Source: Tolypocladium sp. Sup5 PDA-1
Lineage: Eukaryota; Ascomycota; Sordariomycetes; Hypocreales; Ophiocordycipitaceae
Direction: 5' to 3'
DNA: 64,000 nucleotides
Assembly (NCBI GenBank): GCA_000750105.3
Contig: JPHH03000001.1
Coordinates: 682,001 to 746,000 of the forward strand
A program made the position numbers and the translations under genes. How positions within the stretch are numbered: the stretch's first letter is position 1; the number at the start of each line of letters is the position of its first letter. Below the pieces are notes generated by a model. It ran no database searches and had not been told where the DNA came from. It saw nothing but the letters and a program-made list of their open reading frames with translations. Of the stretch, positions 22,317 through 33,424 are shown in pieces.

Positions 22317-22557
22317 TCATCCCTTGAAGAGCTTTCCATTAAGAACATCTCCTTTAAATCCCAACTTGTCGAGCTCCTTCCCAGCCGCTCCCAAATCTTT
22401 CAGATGCTCGTGTGAGCTGGCTGAAGTCACCTTTGCTGAAATCTGGATCAAAGGTGTAGATGGGTTTTCCATCCGGACCAAAGATGGGTTTGTTTCCGCC
22501 TGGCCCTTTCAAGACACCTTGCTTCACACGGCTGACTTCTTTCAGAAAGGCCTCCAT
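22317..22557 (-). pseudogene. Upstream orphan fragment with a frame change
   Basis: Starts MEAFLKEVSRVKQG and reads well as protein through a Gly/Pro/Lys-rich stretch to FDPDFSKGDFS. Near 22424 the protein-like reading moves to another frame (HEHLKDLGAAGKELDK...) and stops at 22317. So it is either a frameshifted gene or an exon followed by an intron that happens to look coding. No family was recognised. Confidence 0.35.
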
Positions 22558-22700
22558 GTCACAAGGGCTCTTGCAGCCTGACGGCTTTTGAGCCAGCCAA
22601 TTGCCAAACCTTCGTCCCGCTTCGTCCCGACTGGAGCTATTGCAGAGCAGATGCTCGCAAGTGTGCTGAGATCCAAGAGGCTCGACATTCTGGAGGCAGG

Positions 22701-23075
22701 ATGGCACTCCAGGGCGCCGCAGAGAACAGCTGTATCGACATGCTGCATCTGCTGCTCCATAGGGGGGCTCCGACCGACGGCTCTTACAGGATGCAGTACC
22801 TCGAAGCAGTTGAATTAGCTGTGGCAAAAGGCCAAAAGTCCTGTACAGAACTTCTCAAGTCCCACGGAGGGTGGACGGAGGGCGAGGGCTCTGCCATATA
22901 TGAGACTGGTGATGTGTGGTCAAGCGAAGAGCCGGACGTCGGGGATTCGGATCATCCCATTGACTGCGTTGAGCCTCCAGTCGGGTCACTTGCCCCAGGA
23001 GGGGATACTTGCAGAGACTTGATTGATTTGACCGTAAACATTTCGGACGATGACGACTCGGACGAAGAGTATTGA
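22701..23075 (+). pseudogene. 5'-truncated ankyrin-repeat gene fragment
   Basis: The frame reads ALQGAAENSCIDMLHLLLHR, one ankyrin repeat, then a second imperfect repeat ending LLKSHGGWTEG. An acidic tail follows, finishing in SDDDDSDEEY. This is the usual C-terminal end of fungal ankyrin proteins, but no upstream repeats or start region can be found in frame. The ATG at 22701 falls inside a repeat at a position usually occupied by another residue. I read it as the remaining tail of a larger gene. Confidence 0.5.
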
Positions 23076-23337
23076 GGCTGTATTCACTAAGTTAACAGGA
23101 AACAGTTTCCGTGCCTTTTATTCGAGAAGATGAATTGCGGCTGGACTTGGGTCTCCTGATTGTGCTTGAGTACGAAGTATGAGCGTTTGTGAGGTTCAGT
23201 TTGGCGTCGTTGAATAAGGTGGGTCGCAGCGGTAGGGTGTGGGGTGTGGAGAACTTCGTACCCTTGAACTGGTCTGTGCCTGGCAGCTCCAAAGTCTTCA
23301 ACCCTCGAAGCTCCAACTCCCTCACCTCCAAGCAACC

Positions 23338-23967
23338 ATGTCGACCACGACAGCCAGCAATGGCCCCAAGAAGCGCAAACAGCCAACCGAGGCCTCGCAG
23401 CAGCCAGACCAGCCGAAGAAGCAGCGCCCCCAAGAACCACAGCCGCACAAGGCCGCCCTCATCGGCCCCCACGAATCCATCGTCGCAGAGCTCCAGCCCA
23501 AGTACGACGTCCTCGTCGCGTCCGTGATATCCTCGACCCAGATCCGCAAGCGCGTCGCGCAAGCTGCCGCGCACCTCGCCGCGACGTCACCGGACAAGCC
23601 ACGCCTGGTGCTGCTCCACGCGCGCACGGCAGAAGTCTGCAAGCTCATCACCATCGTGGAGCACTGCAAGCGGACGATGGGGGGCGAGGGGAGGGCCTGG
23701 TATCAGTACAACCAGCTGTTCGACTTGCCGGCGGAGCAGAAGAAAAAGGCGGACGTGGTGGAGGAGACGGTGCTGGACAAGGACGCTGAAGGCTCTGACA
23801 GCGACGACTTTGAAGTCATGAGCAGCCGGTTCGAGAAGGCGGTGCTGCCGCCCCCGTCAGGCCGGACTGTCAAATCACTGAGGGTGTTTTGCTCTCCGCA
23901 GCCGGTGCCAGAGCTCAAGGCAAAGAGCGACGTTACGGTACAAACAAGCGGGGAGACCAAATCATGA
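23338..23967 (+). CDS. Alba-like domain protein (possible RNase P/MRP subunit)
   Basis: A 209-residue single-exon protein. A basic, Pro/Gln-rich N-terminus (KKRKQPTEASQQ) leads into an Alba-type fold near residues 40-140: YDVLVASVISSTQIRKRVAQ, then PRLVLLHARTAEVCKLITIVE and WYQYNQLFD. Alba-like proteins bind RNA or DNA; the eukaryotic ones include RNase P/MRP subunits of the Rpp25/Pop6 type. The C-terminal third is acidic then low complexity. Nuclear RNA processing is inferred from the family. Start MSTTTASNG follows AACC, a good context. Confidence 0.65.
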   Translation: MSTTTASNGPKKRKQPTEASQQPDQPKKQRPQEPQPHKAALIGPHESIVAELQPKYDVLVASVISSTQIRKRVAQAAAHLAATSPDKPRLVLLHARTAEVCKLITIVEHCKRTMGGEGRAWYQYNQLFDLPAEQKKKADVVEETVLDKDAEGSDSDDFEVMSSRFEKAVLPPPSGRTVKSLRVFCSPQPVPELKAKSDVTVQTSGETKS

Positions 23968-24290
23968 GCATTGATGGCCTGGACTCTGGAGTCGGCTGCG
24001 GGCTACAAGGGAGGAAACTTATGCAGATATTTCTGTATGGACGGCGTCTGGAGATTCACTGTTTGACATAGAGCACGAAGAATGATGATACCCACCGGTG
24101 TACATAACGCTGGAATTCAATGACATTTCACCCTATCGATACCCAAAGCACATAACCCACCATTAAACACCGCCAGAATTCCCTGATGCTTCCATCACGC
24201 GCTGACTAGCCTGTACACCTCGGTCTTGGCCCCCCTCATTACTGCTGCACGCACCGCTCTCTCACAGAGCCCATCGCTGAGCACCGACGT
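23968..24290. other. Intergenic 3' region between Alba-like and VTC1 genes
   Basis: 323 nt between convergent genes; expected to hold both 3' ends. Nothing else seen. Confidence 0.5.
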
Positions 24291-24748
24291 CTAGTCGCGC
24301 TTCTGCTTCTTGGACTGGTCCATGATGCGGAGGACAAAGTTGACCACGACGGCCAACAGGAGGATGATGGCCAGGAAGGTCGGCCCGAACCGGTCGTCGA
24401 AGCCGGCCTGGCCCCTGATCCGTATCGACTTCGCCCGCCAGTGATACGTCACCAGCGCATATATCATCGTCAACATGGCGACGCCCGTGAAGAGAAAGGC
24501 CGAGATAAAGGCCACGCGGTCGCCGAAGTTGAGCATGCCGATGGCCAGCGCGCCGAGGATGACGGTGAAGTTGAGCCATGACAGGAACGTTCGCTCGTTG
24601 GCGAAGAAGACCTTGGGCTCGACGCGGGTCGGCAGGGCGATGCGCTTGCCTGTGGAAGCTGTCAGCAGGTGGACTTCCGCAGACGGGCGTGGGACAAGAT
24701 GGGCATTTGTGTACCTGGAGCAGTCTGGAGCAGGGGCTGGGAAGACAT
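24291..24748 (-). CDS. vtc1: Vacuolar transporter chaperone subunit 1 (VTC1)
   Basis: Small membrane subunit of the VTC complex, which polymerises ATP-derived phosphate into polyphosphate and moves it into the vacuole. Two exons, 24748-24715 and 24649-24291, give 130 residues, the normal size. After the short first exon (MSSQPLLQTAPG) the core is nearly canonical: ANERTFLSWLNFTVILGALA, GMLNFGDRVAFISAFLF and a last helix LAIILLLAVVVNFVLRIMDQ. Three transmembrane segments are expected, with the conserved Arg in NERTFLSW. Divergent from the dynein light chain gene (656 nt between starts). An SPX protein that may act in the same complex lies 16 kb away. Confidence 0.95.
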
Positions 24749-25404
24749 TGTGACGGGTATTCGTTACACAGTCTCTTGTGTCGTCGGGGGGTTGTCGAAT
24801 GTGCAGCCTCTCGGGTCAATTGACCAGCACCAGGTGTTCGAGTCCCGAGAACAGGGCGCAATTGGCGCAGACGAGCGACGCAGCTTGGTGTTCCAACGTA
24901 TGTTCGGCTCGCTCAATCCGGACCTGAGACAAGAAGAGAGATATTAAAAATACAGTTGCATCTCTGCGAGAGAAGAAAAAGCCTGTTCTGGTCCGTCGGG
25001 GGACCATCGTACCAAGCAGGTCCCCCACCCTGATGCCGCTTTGGGAGAGCTGCGGGTGCACGTGGGCTGGCTGGTTGGTTGCTGGTCACGTGCAGTTGCC
25101 CCGCGAGGAAACCGTGGTGAGAGAATGCCAAAAGGGGAAATCGATCAGGCACGAACGTCTGTCGCGATCGATAGTTCAAGCACCTTGCGGCGAACTCGTT
25201 TGTCCTAGGTAAGTTTTCTGCGCAACGGTTTTTTTTGGGTTTCTCGCGCGTTCTTGGCTTGTGGCTAACAGGAGCATTCATGGTGGATGCAGATTGATAC
25301 ATACCTACCCCCATCTCGACCTACGACCCGCCTAAACTTCCTTTGTTTACCGCAACTCCAACAACGCGACGACCGAAGCCCGTATCGAGAACCAGCAGTT
25401 CAAG
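24749..25404. promoter_or_regulatory. Divergent promoter region VTC1 / dynein light chain
   Basis: 656 nt between opposite start codons, so both promoters lie here. I looked for the CACGTG phosphate-response E-box of yeast Pho4 and see near matches such as GTCACGTGCA around 25086, close to the dynein light chain side. No TATA box was identified. Confidence 0.4.
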
Positions 25405-26073
25405 ATGTCTACTCCTGTACGCGACCCGACGGACGAGGACCTGATACATAATCCTGACGTGCCAGTAGCCTATTCCTTTCAACCGGCTCAAGCAGATCGC
25501 TAGCGATGTACGTCGTCCAATCCCTCTTGTTTACTACCGCAGGTCACGACAATCACGCCTTGGAGTCATGTTGTCTCACACGGACATCTACAGGTCTGCA
25601 ACAGCGCCATTGGCAGCGCCGAGTTCTACGACCACGCAAAGACTGAGCAATGGAATTCGACCATCATTGTAGGCCTCTTCCTCCCCCATGCCGCGCGACC
25701 CAGGTCGGCCGACTGACGCCGTGTCCAGAGCTCGATGCTGAAAGCTGTCATCTCCGAGTCCACTCCCCAAGGCGCCTCGTCCCCCGCGTTCAAGTTCGCC
25801 TGCAACAGTACCATTGTCCAGCACCTGGTGCCCACCTCGTCGCTGAACAAGGCCCGCGGCGGCACCGAGACCAAGGCCGAGCAGCCGCACGTCTCGACGA
25901 GCACAGAGGCCACTGCCACCGACGGCAAGCCCCATGTCGGCCGACGGGGCATGCACAGCGCCACGGGTGCCTACTGGGATGAGAAGAAGGACGGCATGTG
26001 GACGTTCAAGTTCGACGGCGGCGAGGGCAAGGGCATGGACGTTGTCATCATGCTTATCTGGGTTGCTATCTAA
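25405..26073 (+). CDS. Tctex-1 family dynein light chain
   Basis: Light chain that dimerises and docks on dynein intermediate chain, linking cargo to the motor. Four exons, 25405-25416, 25469-25507, 25594-25668 and 25729-26073, give 156 residues. The first exon encodes only four residues. The reading then continues PIPFNRLKQIASD, VCNSAIGSAEFYDHAKTEQW, SSMLKAVISES and FKFACNSTIVQHL. The C-terminus has the family hallmarks RRGMHSATGAYWDEKKDGMW and MDVVIMLIWVAI. An insert of about 30 residues between the last two strands is Thr/Ala-rich. Every junction keeps frame and uses GT-AG sites. Confidence 0.88.
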
Positions 26074-28668
26074 ACGCTGTTCTCCGGGCATATGATGCTA
26101 TAATGGGCAAAGGAAGCATTCAATATGGAAGAGGGCGGTTGCCCTTGCAGAGTGCGGCGTTCAGGGTGCTGGGACGCGTGTGACGACGTCTCTCCGATAA
26201 GCCACGACGACTGATTTCTTGCAAATGTTGGATGTACATATCAGCTGGAATTGAGCCTCACAGGCCGCCACGGACAGGCGGGCTTTGCGATGACGTGATT
26301 GATCCGGGGTTGGGCCACTGCTGGTGTGCTCTGGCTCGTGACCTTGAATCTTGCCTGTCCTTGCTGTGCTCTATGTATGGCTGTCTATTTCGTTGCTTAT
26401 CGTGACCACAGCCCTAGAATCCTTGCCCTGAAGACGGCAATGCACAAAAGACTGGTGCTAAGTGTTGATGGAGATGTAGTTTCTGAGGTTTGGCCCGCCG
26501 GCGGGATGCAAATGTCGGGGTGAGAAAAGCCGCAAGCCTTCTAGAGCACGCCAAGACGTTATACAGACGAGAGAGCCAGTCAGGAAACTGCGACTACGGT
26601 TGCTATAAAGAGCATCATGCCATCTGGTCCCGCAGCAGGGTGACGACTTGGATCTCCTTACTCCTGTTGGCATCTCTTGCAAGTTAGCAACACCACGGCT
26701 TCGCTCTTGGGGTGGGCTGATCGCTGTTGTAACGGGCTAATGTGATGTCCATGCCCTGCACGTACATGGCAGTCAAGCAGCGTGGGCTTTACAGACAATG
26801 CATTGTTGCATCTCTCAAGTACTTCGTACGGAATCATCTTACATCTACGGACTACACCATGTCAACAACGTGCTACCAACCTGGATATGGCAACCCGAGC
26901 ATCAGCAATCAGGTGACCGGACGTCTGCTCACCGTCGGCAGATGCAGCCACAGCCTAGCCAGGAGACGGCAGGCCCGGTCCAAGGATGAGACATGGCGGC
27001 AGGAATGATGCGCTATCCATGCACGTCTGCAGCGGGAAAGGGAAGTTGCAGCCGGCGCCTAAAATGGTTCTAGAAGGCATGCCAGGCGTTGAGGCTCAGC
27101 TGCTGTGCGACAAGAAAAAGCAACGAAACTTTCAACATCACACCACGCTCGCTCACTGCCTCAGAAAACAAACCAGAGCACCGCAGGATCATGATGAGAT
27201 GCCACGAAGTGCGCCGACTCCGGCGCAAGCAGCGACCTGCCTTGCCTGCCTGTCTCGTGAGCGTCGAGTCGATCTCAGCGGCTAGGGATCCAGGTCTGAC
27301 AGCGAGTCGCTGAGCGATCCGCAATGATGCTGCTGTGCAGATCTAGCACGTCGCAGCAGTGGAGTTCGTGGAGACGCCGAGGACGATGGGGATCCGCTGT
27401 GGGCGAGGGAGATGCTCAGAGCATCGCGTCTGGCATCATGGCGTCTGGGTGCCTTTGCCAGTTCCAAGCTATGCTGCCCTGGCAGTCGGCGGCGGTTTTG
27501 TTGCTGCTGTTGGGCGCCTTCGGTGACGGCTCGGATTTCGACGCCACTTTCGGAAGCCCGACAAATATCCCGTTTATCTCGTCGCGCCAGCCTCGGCGTC
27601 CAAGAGCCGTGCCCAGCCGCACGCACCGCGCTGCCGAGCGTTCCCATTCGCCGGTTCCTGACGATCGAACTCGCGTGGCGGCGATGACGACGTCCCTGAG
27701 AAAAACGCGAAGTTTTGCCAAAAATCGAAGCCGTCGAGCAGCAGCGTTCCTCCGCGCGCAAGAGCATCGCGATGAAGTTGACGTTGCTGGAGACTCGGAC
27801 GCAGGTGGACAGGGCAAAACGCCAAACGAGTCCACCGAGTCAGGCCCACCATCCATCTACTCATACGGGGCAATTCCCGTGGGCCAAGCGGCCCCACAGG
27901 ACCCGTAAGGTGGGCAAAAGGCCAACGATCAATGGATCGGCTTCCCCCCTTGCGTTTGTCCCTCTCGCCACCGTTACTGGCTGGTGTGGGCTGAGCTGCC
28001 CCGTGAGCCCCGTGACCGAGGACGTCAGCGCAGCGGCCCTTGCGGCTTCTTCAGACAGAGTTTGAACTCGCGGACCGGCGAACGCCTTCACGACTCGCCC
28101 GGCTGGACCCTGACAATTTGAGCAGCGAACGGCTCGCGGATGGCCCACCAGGAACAGTCTGGAAAATGGACGTGCCTCGCACTAGCATTTGTTAGCCCAT
28201 CTGGTCGGCCGGGAGAGATGGATGGCACATGGTCGTGGCCAAGGCCAGCCAGCCCGGACCAGGTCAGGGGAAATTTTCCCACGATGGGTCCAGGCTCCAT
28301 CACACCACTGGGCCCGAGACCGCCTTTCGCTGACCCCGACCTTTCCCCATGTCCTTTATAATCCTCCATGGCCCCTGCTGTGGCGTGACGTGACCTTTGT
28401 TGCTTGATCCATCCTCGTCCAAGTCGTCCCCGTTGCTGTTCTCTGAAGACGTGAAGTCACCTCTCGTCGCTTACACCACAGCCATCGTCGTCAACGGCTG
28501 ATCCGAAGTTGCCCGCGCGACCAGGTCAAGGCCTTTGTCGGTTGCGTTGCCCCAAATAGCCGAACAACCACACCCCTCTCGACGGTTGGCCACGATCCGA
28601 ATCCCAGATTCACGCTGCGGTAGCCAGAGTCAACCAGAGATTGCACACTATCCACTCAGTTAGCCAAC
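26074..28668. other. Intergenic region between dynein light chain and F-box-like genes
   Basis: About 2.6 kb without a supportable gene. Open frames on both strands around 27280-27910 overlap each other and translate to Arg/Ser-rich sequence with no family resemblance, so they are probably chance. A TACTTCGTACGGA...TACGGACTAC pair occurs near 26817-26856. Confidence 0.45.
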
Positions 28669-29568
28669 ATGGTTCAGTTGCTCGGGGACCCGACCCTCTC
28701 CCAGAATGGAACCCCCATCCATGAGACGGCAGAAGGGTGGAAACCGAGTGCGGTGAAGCAGGAGTCCAGGGAGGAGCACGTTCTCAGAATGAAAGAACTG
28801 AACATGAAGCGGAGCATGAGGGCTCCGAGGCGAGGATGGTCCATGACGGACTACCAGGGCGAGCATGCCGCGCCGCATCACTTTCACGGAGCCGCGTTGC
28901 ACGTCGAGCGCCAAGCCTCTATCCCCGAAAATGCAGTTCTTCCTCCAACCGTCGCTCCCATACCTGCTCCCCCACCTGCTCCCGCGGAAAAGATGGTTCA
29001 GATCCCTCGGCGACCGAAGCTGCCTCCACCGCGCCGTTCGTACTCAGTCACGGACAAGGAGCCCGAGCCCGTCGCTCCCCTCCAGCCTAGGTCATCGTCT
29101 CGCATGACCCTCCTCGATCTTCCTTCGGAGCTTCACTACTCCCTCTTTGACTTCCTCGACCCCATCGACGGCGTTTGCTTGGGACTTGCGCACTCCAGGT
29201 TGTATGACATCCACCGACGCAAGTACGGCACTGTTCCTCTGTGCAGCCGATACTCTGGCCCCAATGACATGGAGTGGGCGTGGCGCGGTGCCGGTCCTCT
29301 GATCCGTCCTGTGCAACAGACCGCCGACAAGGAGGACAACAGCCTGGGCCAGCTCCGCGTCAAGGGCCAGGTGTACTGCCGCAAGTGCGGCATTCGGCGC
29401 TGCGAGTTGCACCGGCATCTGAAGGGCTGGATGGGCGACGGGTATGAGTACTGCGAGATCAAGAAGGTGTACGGCAAGCCGGCGGGCGAAGACGCCAGGT
29501 CGTACTGCTTCATGAGCTCTCCGAAGAACCCTCATCGGTGTGGCCGCCATGGGGGGAAGAAGATGTGA
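28669..29568 (+). CDS. F-box-like protein with Cys-rich C-terminus
   Basis: A 299-residue single-exon protein. The first 145 residues are low complexity with a Pro-rich stretch. An F-box-like segment follows at about 147-185: MTLLDLPSELHYSLFDFLDP, then GVCLGLAHSRLYDIHR. A Cys/His cluster follows (VYCRKCGIRRCELHRHL and later YCEIKK), which could bind a metal. Fungal F-box proteins of this layout are common and mostly uncharacterised. An SCF ubiquitin-ligase adaptor role is inferred from the motif alone. Confidence 0.7.
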   Translation: MVQLLGDPTLSQNGTPIHETAEGWKPSAVKQESREEHVLRMKELNMKRSMRAPRRGWSMTDYQGEHAAPHHFHGAALHVERQASIPENAVLPPTVAPIPAPPPAPAEKMVQIPRRPKLPPPRRSYSVTDKEPEPVAPLQPRSSSRMTLLDLPSELHYSLFDFLDPIDGVCLGLAHSRLYDIHRRKYGTVPLCSRYSGPNDMEWAWRGAGPLIRPVQQTADKEDNSLGQLRVKGQVYCRKCGIRRCELHRHLKGWMGDGYEYCEIKKVYGKPAGEDARSYCFMSSPKNPHRCGRHGGKKM

Positions 29569-30950
29569 ATGACGGGCGATGGTACTTCCACGAAGTATCC
29601 CAACAGGTGCTCAGGGGAAGTGGCGGCGCATATAGGTGGGAAGCGATTTTTCGACGTTTTGACCCAACGTTATTGGAGGATGTAGCATACGGACGGCGCT
29701 GGAGGAGGTATTGTAAGCATTTCCCGGTGGTTTGGGGACGTACCAAAGCGTTGGGTAGACGAGCGTGTTTGATTTCGCGAGCGCGGCATGACGACGGAGC
29801 AAGATGATGAGTTACGGGACCATGAACTAGACACCACTTATTAATTAAGACAAGACGAAGAATCTCTGGATTCAATGAGATGAAACTTGGATGTGATCGA
29901 GTAGCCTGGTGAACTGGGCTGGGTGTGAGATGTCTTGAGTGGACGTGACCTCTCAGGGGCAAGGCCTGGAGCGAGGGAGCGAGAAGAACCGTAACCACAG
30001 CGAAACGGAACTGCTAGTTAACTACGGACTATTAAATGCTATCCATCCATTGCAACACACATGCCCCCGGGCCTTCCCCCACACTCGACCTCGGCCCGTC
30101 CCGCCATGTGCGTGAGCACGCCCACGCCCTCGCGCCCCTTTGCTCGGGTGTCTTCGCGCCGGGAGAAATCGCGGCACGGTCCTCGGGTGGGTAGGGGTTC
30201 GACCTCACCGCGGAGAGGGTCTTGGGGCAACCATGTTGCGCTCGGAAAGGTCAGCCTGCTTTTCCTTTACTGAATTGGCTAGCGGATGGATGCGCATGGG
30301 TGGTTCAAGGGATAGTTGGTGGCATGCGTTGCTGGCGCTGGGGTTGTTTGGACTGCCTGGGTCTGCGGTGTGATGTTGGTTGGTGTTGACGCTCGTCGGG
30401 CGCCGCTGGCGGGAGAAACTTCCCTGTCCCCTATGTATCTCGTACCTTTGCTTTGGATTCTTACTTTCAAGCATTCCTGCCTTGTGGCGTTGATTGATCA
30501 AGGTTCGACGCCGTTTCAACGGTAAGGGCGTTACAACTGGCAGTGTCCACTTACGACGGATGATCGGGACAACTCTCTTCTCAGCCCGCAATTAACACGC
30601 ACGAACAGCAAAAGAAAGACCTACAAGTTATTTCATAGATTGATGCGGCTCGCTTTGCTGTGCCTTTCTTTATTGATTGCGATCCAATCGTTTGGAAGGT
30701 CCTGGACTCCTGGCGACGAGTCAAGAAATGAAGTAGCTCTTGCGCAACAGGAGACGAGCTGCACAAAATCTATCGAGACTGGCATTCGATTGCGAAAGAA
30801 AACTACCAAGTATCGCCCTGTATACTGTCTAGTGCCAACACAACTCGGCATCAAATCTGTCTAAATGTTTATAACCTGGGTCTGACGTGCCCTCTTCGTT
30901 GGTATCCTAAACTCCGTGCAGTGAAATTTCGTGCGCGCCGCGTACGCACT
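29569..30950. other. Intergenic region between F-box-like and ceramidase genes
   Basis: About 1.4 kb between convergent genes. It holds two 3' ends and no recognisable coding signal. An AT-rich patch lies near 30590-30660. Confidence 0.45.
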
Positions 30951-33424
30951 TTAGTCGACCTTGAACGCCGTGCTCACCCCTTCAAAGGGAGTAATGCGCC
31001 CCCCTATCGTCCTCGAATCCCCATAATATCTCAGTCTGTATTCCCCTCGCGGCGCCCACTCCTCCACCTTCCACGCAATGTTTACCTCGCTGGTACCCAG
31101 AATCTTGCTCGTCCGCCTCCAGTGAAATGTCAGGTCCCAGTCCGAATCGTCTCTCACAACCTTCCATTCGCCTTGTGGCGAAACGCGGTGCTCAACAGCA
31201 GCATACGTTTGCTCCAGCCGCAGGTTGTTGCGGGGGTTGGCTCCGACAAAGGTAGCCTTGGCCGTCTCTCCTCGCCTGAAGCGTTGCTTGTCAACGTCGG
31301 ATATAACGTCTCCAAAGTCCAGGGACCGTGACGGTCTATCGTATAAAACACCGGGTATGAAACTAAATGACCGATTGCTGTTGTCTGGGGGCAATTTACG
31401 CAAGTCGGGGGCGTCCCGAGCCGGCGCATTGTGAGCTCGCAGGAACTGCACGGACGCAATGCTGCGATCAACGTATGCCGCCAAAGTATGCCGGCCGTAG
31501 AGTGTTGATGCCCCTTCGTAACGTTGGACGCTGTTGCAGTTAGCTTTAGTTCAACGTACGTTTGTTAGGCCAAGACTCACCCGTATTCTTCCTCCGTTGT
31601 AATATAATGCGTATAGCTGTTACTCGGTGCCCCGATAACAACAAAGGGATCTTGGCCATCCAGTTCGCTGGCGAGGGACTTTGCGCTTTCCTTTGCCACG
31701 GCCTCTTTCCACCGGCGACCAGCCATCGTCGTCGCTTCTCCGGGGCTGACGACGATGAGAAGCTGCCCAACTCTGAAAGTCTGGATGTCCACCACATTGG
31801 GCGTCCATTCGTAGGGCCTGCTAACTTCTCCGACATCCAGCAGGATAGACTTGGGGTGTTGGCAATCAATCTGTGCTCGGCCGGGCGGCTTAAGAAGCCA
31901 GGTGATAAACTTCCAAACAAACGACGAGTTCGACTTCGAAGACAAGTGTTGGACGAGGTCATACGAGCCGGGTTCATCCCATGTGCCGGCCCCGAACGCG
32001 TATCCCAGGGCGGCCGGACACGTTCTCGCTGTTGACCCGTTGGGCAGGATGAAATGAAACTTTGACATGTCGTGGAATTCATGGAACGCCTTGACGCCGT
32101 CGCCTCGGACATTGGGTGGCTCGCGGTTCAGCGATTCATACAGGTCCAACGCGCCTTGGTACTGTCGTCTGCCAATCTCCATGCATGACGACGCCCCGTG
32201 GTCGTTTGCCTCGGAACCTGGACCTCTGGCGCGACACTTATTGCTCTTGCCGTCGCTGCAAGTGCTGTCTTCGAAGTTGCACATTTGGCCAGACCCATCC
32301 TCGCAATACGCGCCGAGGATGTTCGGACTGACGTCACCCATGTTGGCCTGGGAGAAGCCGGCGACAAAGTCATCAGTTTCCAAGTCGCCTCCTCGGACCT
32401 TTTTCTCGAACAAGTCTGCCGCAACGCCCTTGTTGTCGCCCGTGATGAGCGTATTGTTCGCCTGCATCGATGTGCCGTGCGTCGGAAACCACGTCAGCAC
32501 GCCGATGTTCTTGCCGTCCGACGCCCGTTGAAACTTGAGCAGTGACAGGTCTGTCTCGACGGAGCCGTCGTCTTCGGCGCTGATGTTGTACCTCGCGCGC
32601 TCCGCCTCGGGGTTGGCGAGATAAGAGAACAAGCTGCGGTTGATGCCTGCCCGCAGGACCTTGTTCGTGCCGACGCTCAGAGAACCGGGTTCGAGGCTCT
32701 CGTGTGCCCGTCGGATGGAAAGAATGCAGCCTTCGACGATCGCGCGGTAGCTTTGCTTGTCGAAGCCTTTGCTGGGGATTTGCGGGAGAAGATAGTTGAG
32801 CCAGGCGCCCGGCCCGGAGTGAGAGTGAGTCGCGGTGACGGCGAGGTTGTCGTGACCGTACATGGAGTATCGAGATCCCAGTGCCTGCAAGCCCCGGAGG
32901 ATGCCGTATCGCACTGCCGTGTCACCGGACTGAATGTCGAGCACCAGATAGACGAAGCGGTCCGCTGGGTTGCGCAGGTCGCCGACGATGAAGGCGCGCG
33001 AGTACAGCCTCTGGCGCAGGCCGCTGCCGATCTGGCCAAAGTCTGCGTAGCCCATCATGTTCAGCTCCACGACGGGCCCGGTGATGTCCGCCTTGCCCAC
33101 GCCCAGCAGGTACTGGTCTTTTGGCCAGTCGCCCCCAGGCAGGCTGTCAGCTGCCCAGACGTTGGCGGGAGCGTCATCTTCGGACGCGTCGAACCAGCTG
33201 TCGTGCAGACCGGTATACGACGACAGCAGCGGTTCGCCTCTCCAGAGCGACGCTTGAAAGAAGGCGAGGCAGCAGGCGGATATGAGGACGACGAGGACCA
33301 TAAGGTGACGTCGCCAACGGGTGCTCGAGCGTCGTTGGGGTGTCTCGCGTGGCTCTCGTTGCGCCGATGGCTGGGGCCAATTATTGGCCTTTGTTGCGCC
33401 CTGGTCCGACGCCATCATGGGCAT
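30951..33424 (-). CDS. Neutral (alkaline, non-lysosomal) ceramidase
   Basis: Zinc-dependent hydrolase that splits ceramide into sphingoid base and fatty acid. Exons 33424-31581 and 31530-30951 are joined by a 49-nt intron and give 807 residues, the usual two-domain size. The N-terminus is cytosolic and basic, then residues 41-60 (LMVLVVLISACCLAFFQASL) form a single hydrophobic segment, so a signal anchor (type II membrane protein) is likely. Catalytic-domain landmarks: ELNMMGYADFGQIGSGLRQR, THSHSGPGAWLNYLLPQ, GFSQANMGDVSPN and VVDIQTFRVGQLLIVVSPGE. The C-terminal immunoglobulin-like domain runs from PPDNSNRSFSF through WRRTSKILGTSEVNIAW. Three Met codons open the frame (MPMMAS); the first is used here. 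HFD1, which acts further down sphingolipid breakdown, lies in the same window. Confidence 0.92.

Noticed and set aside
22317..22557. Reading the frame change in the orphan fragment as a 24-nt intron (GTGACT to ACACGAG)
   Set aside because: Far below the minimum intron length seen in this window (about 49 nt) and without a branch site.
27324..27908. 194-residue plus-strand frame, with an overlapping minus-strand frame
   Set aside because: Both strands are open in GC-rich DNA and neither gives a protein-like pattern or a family motif.
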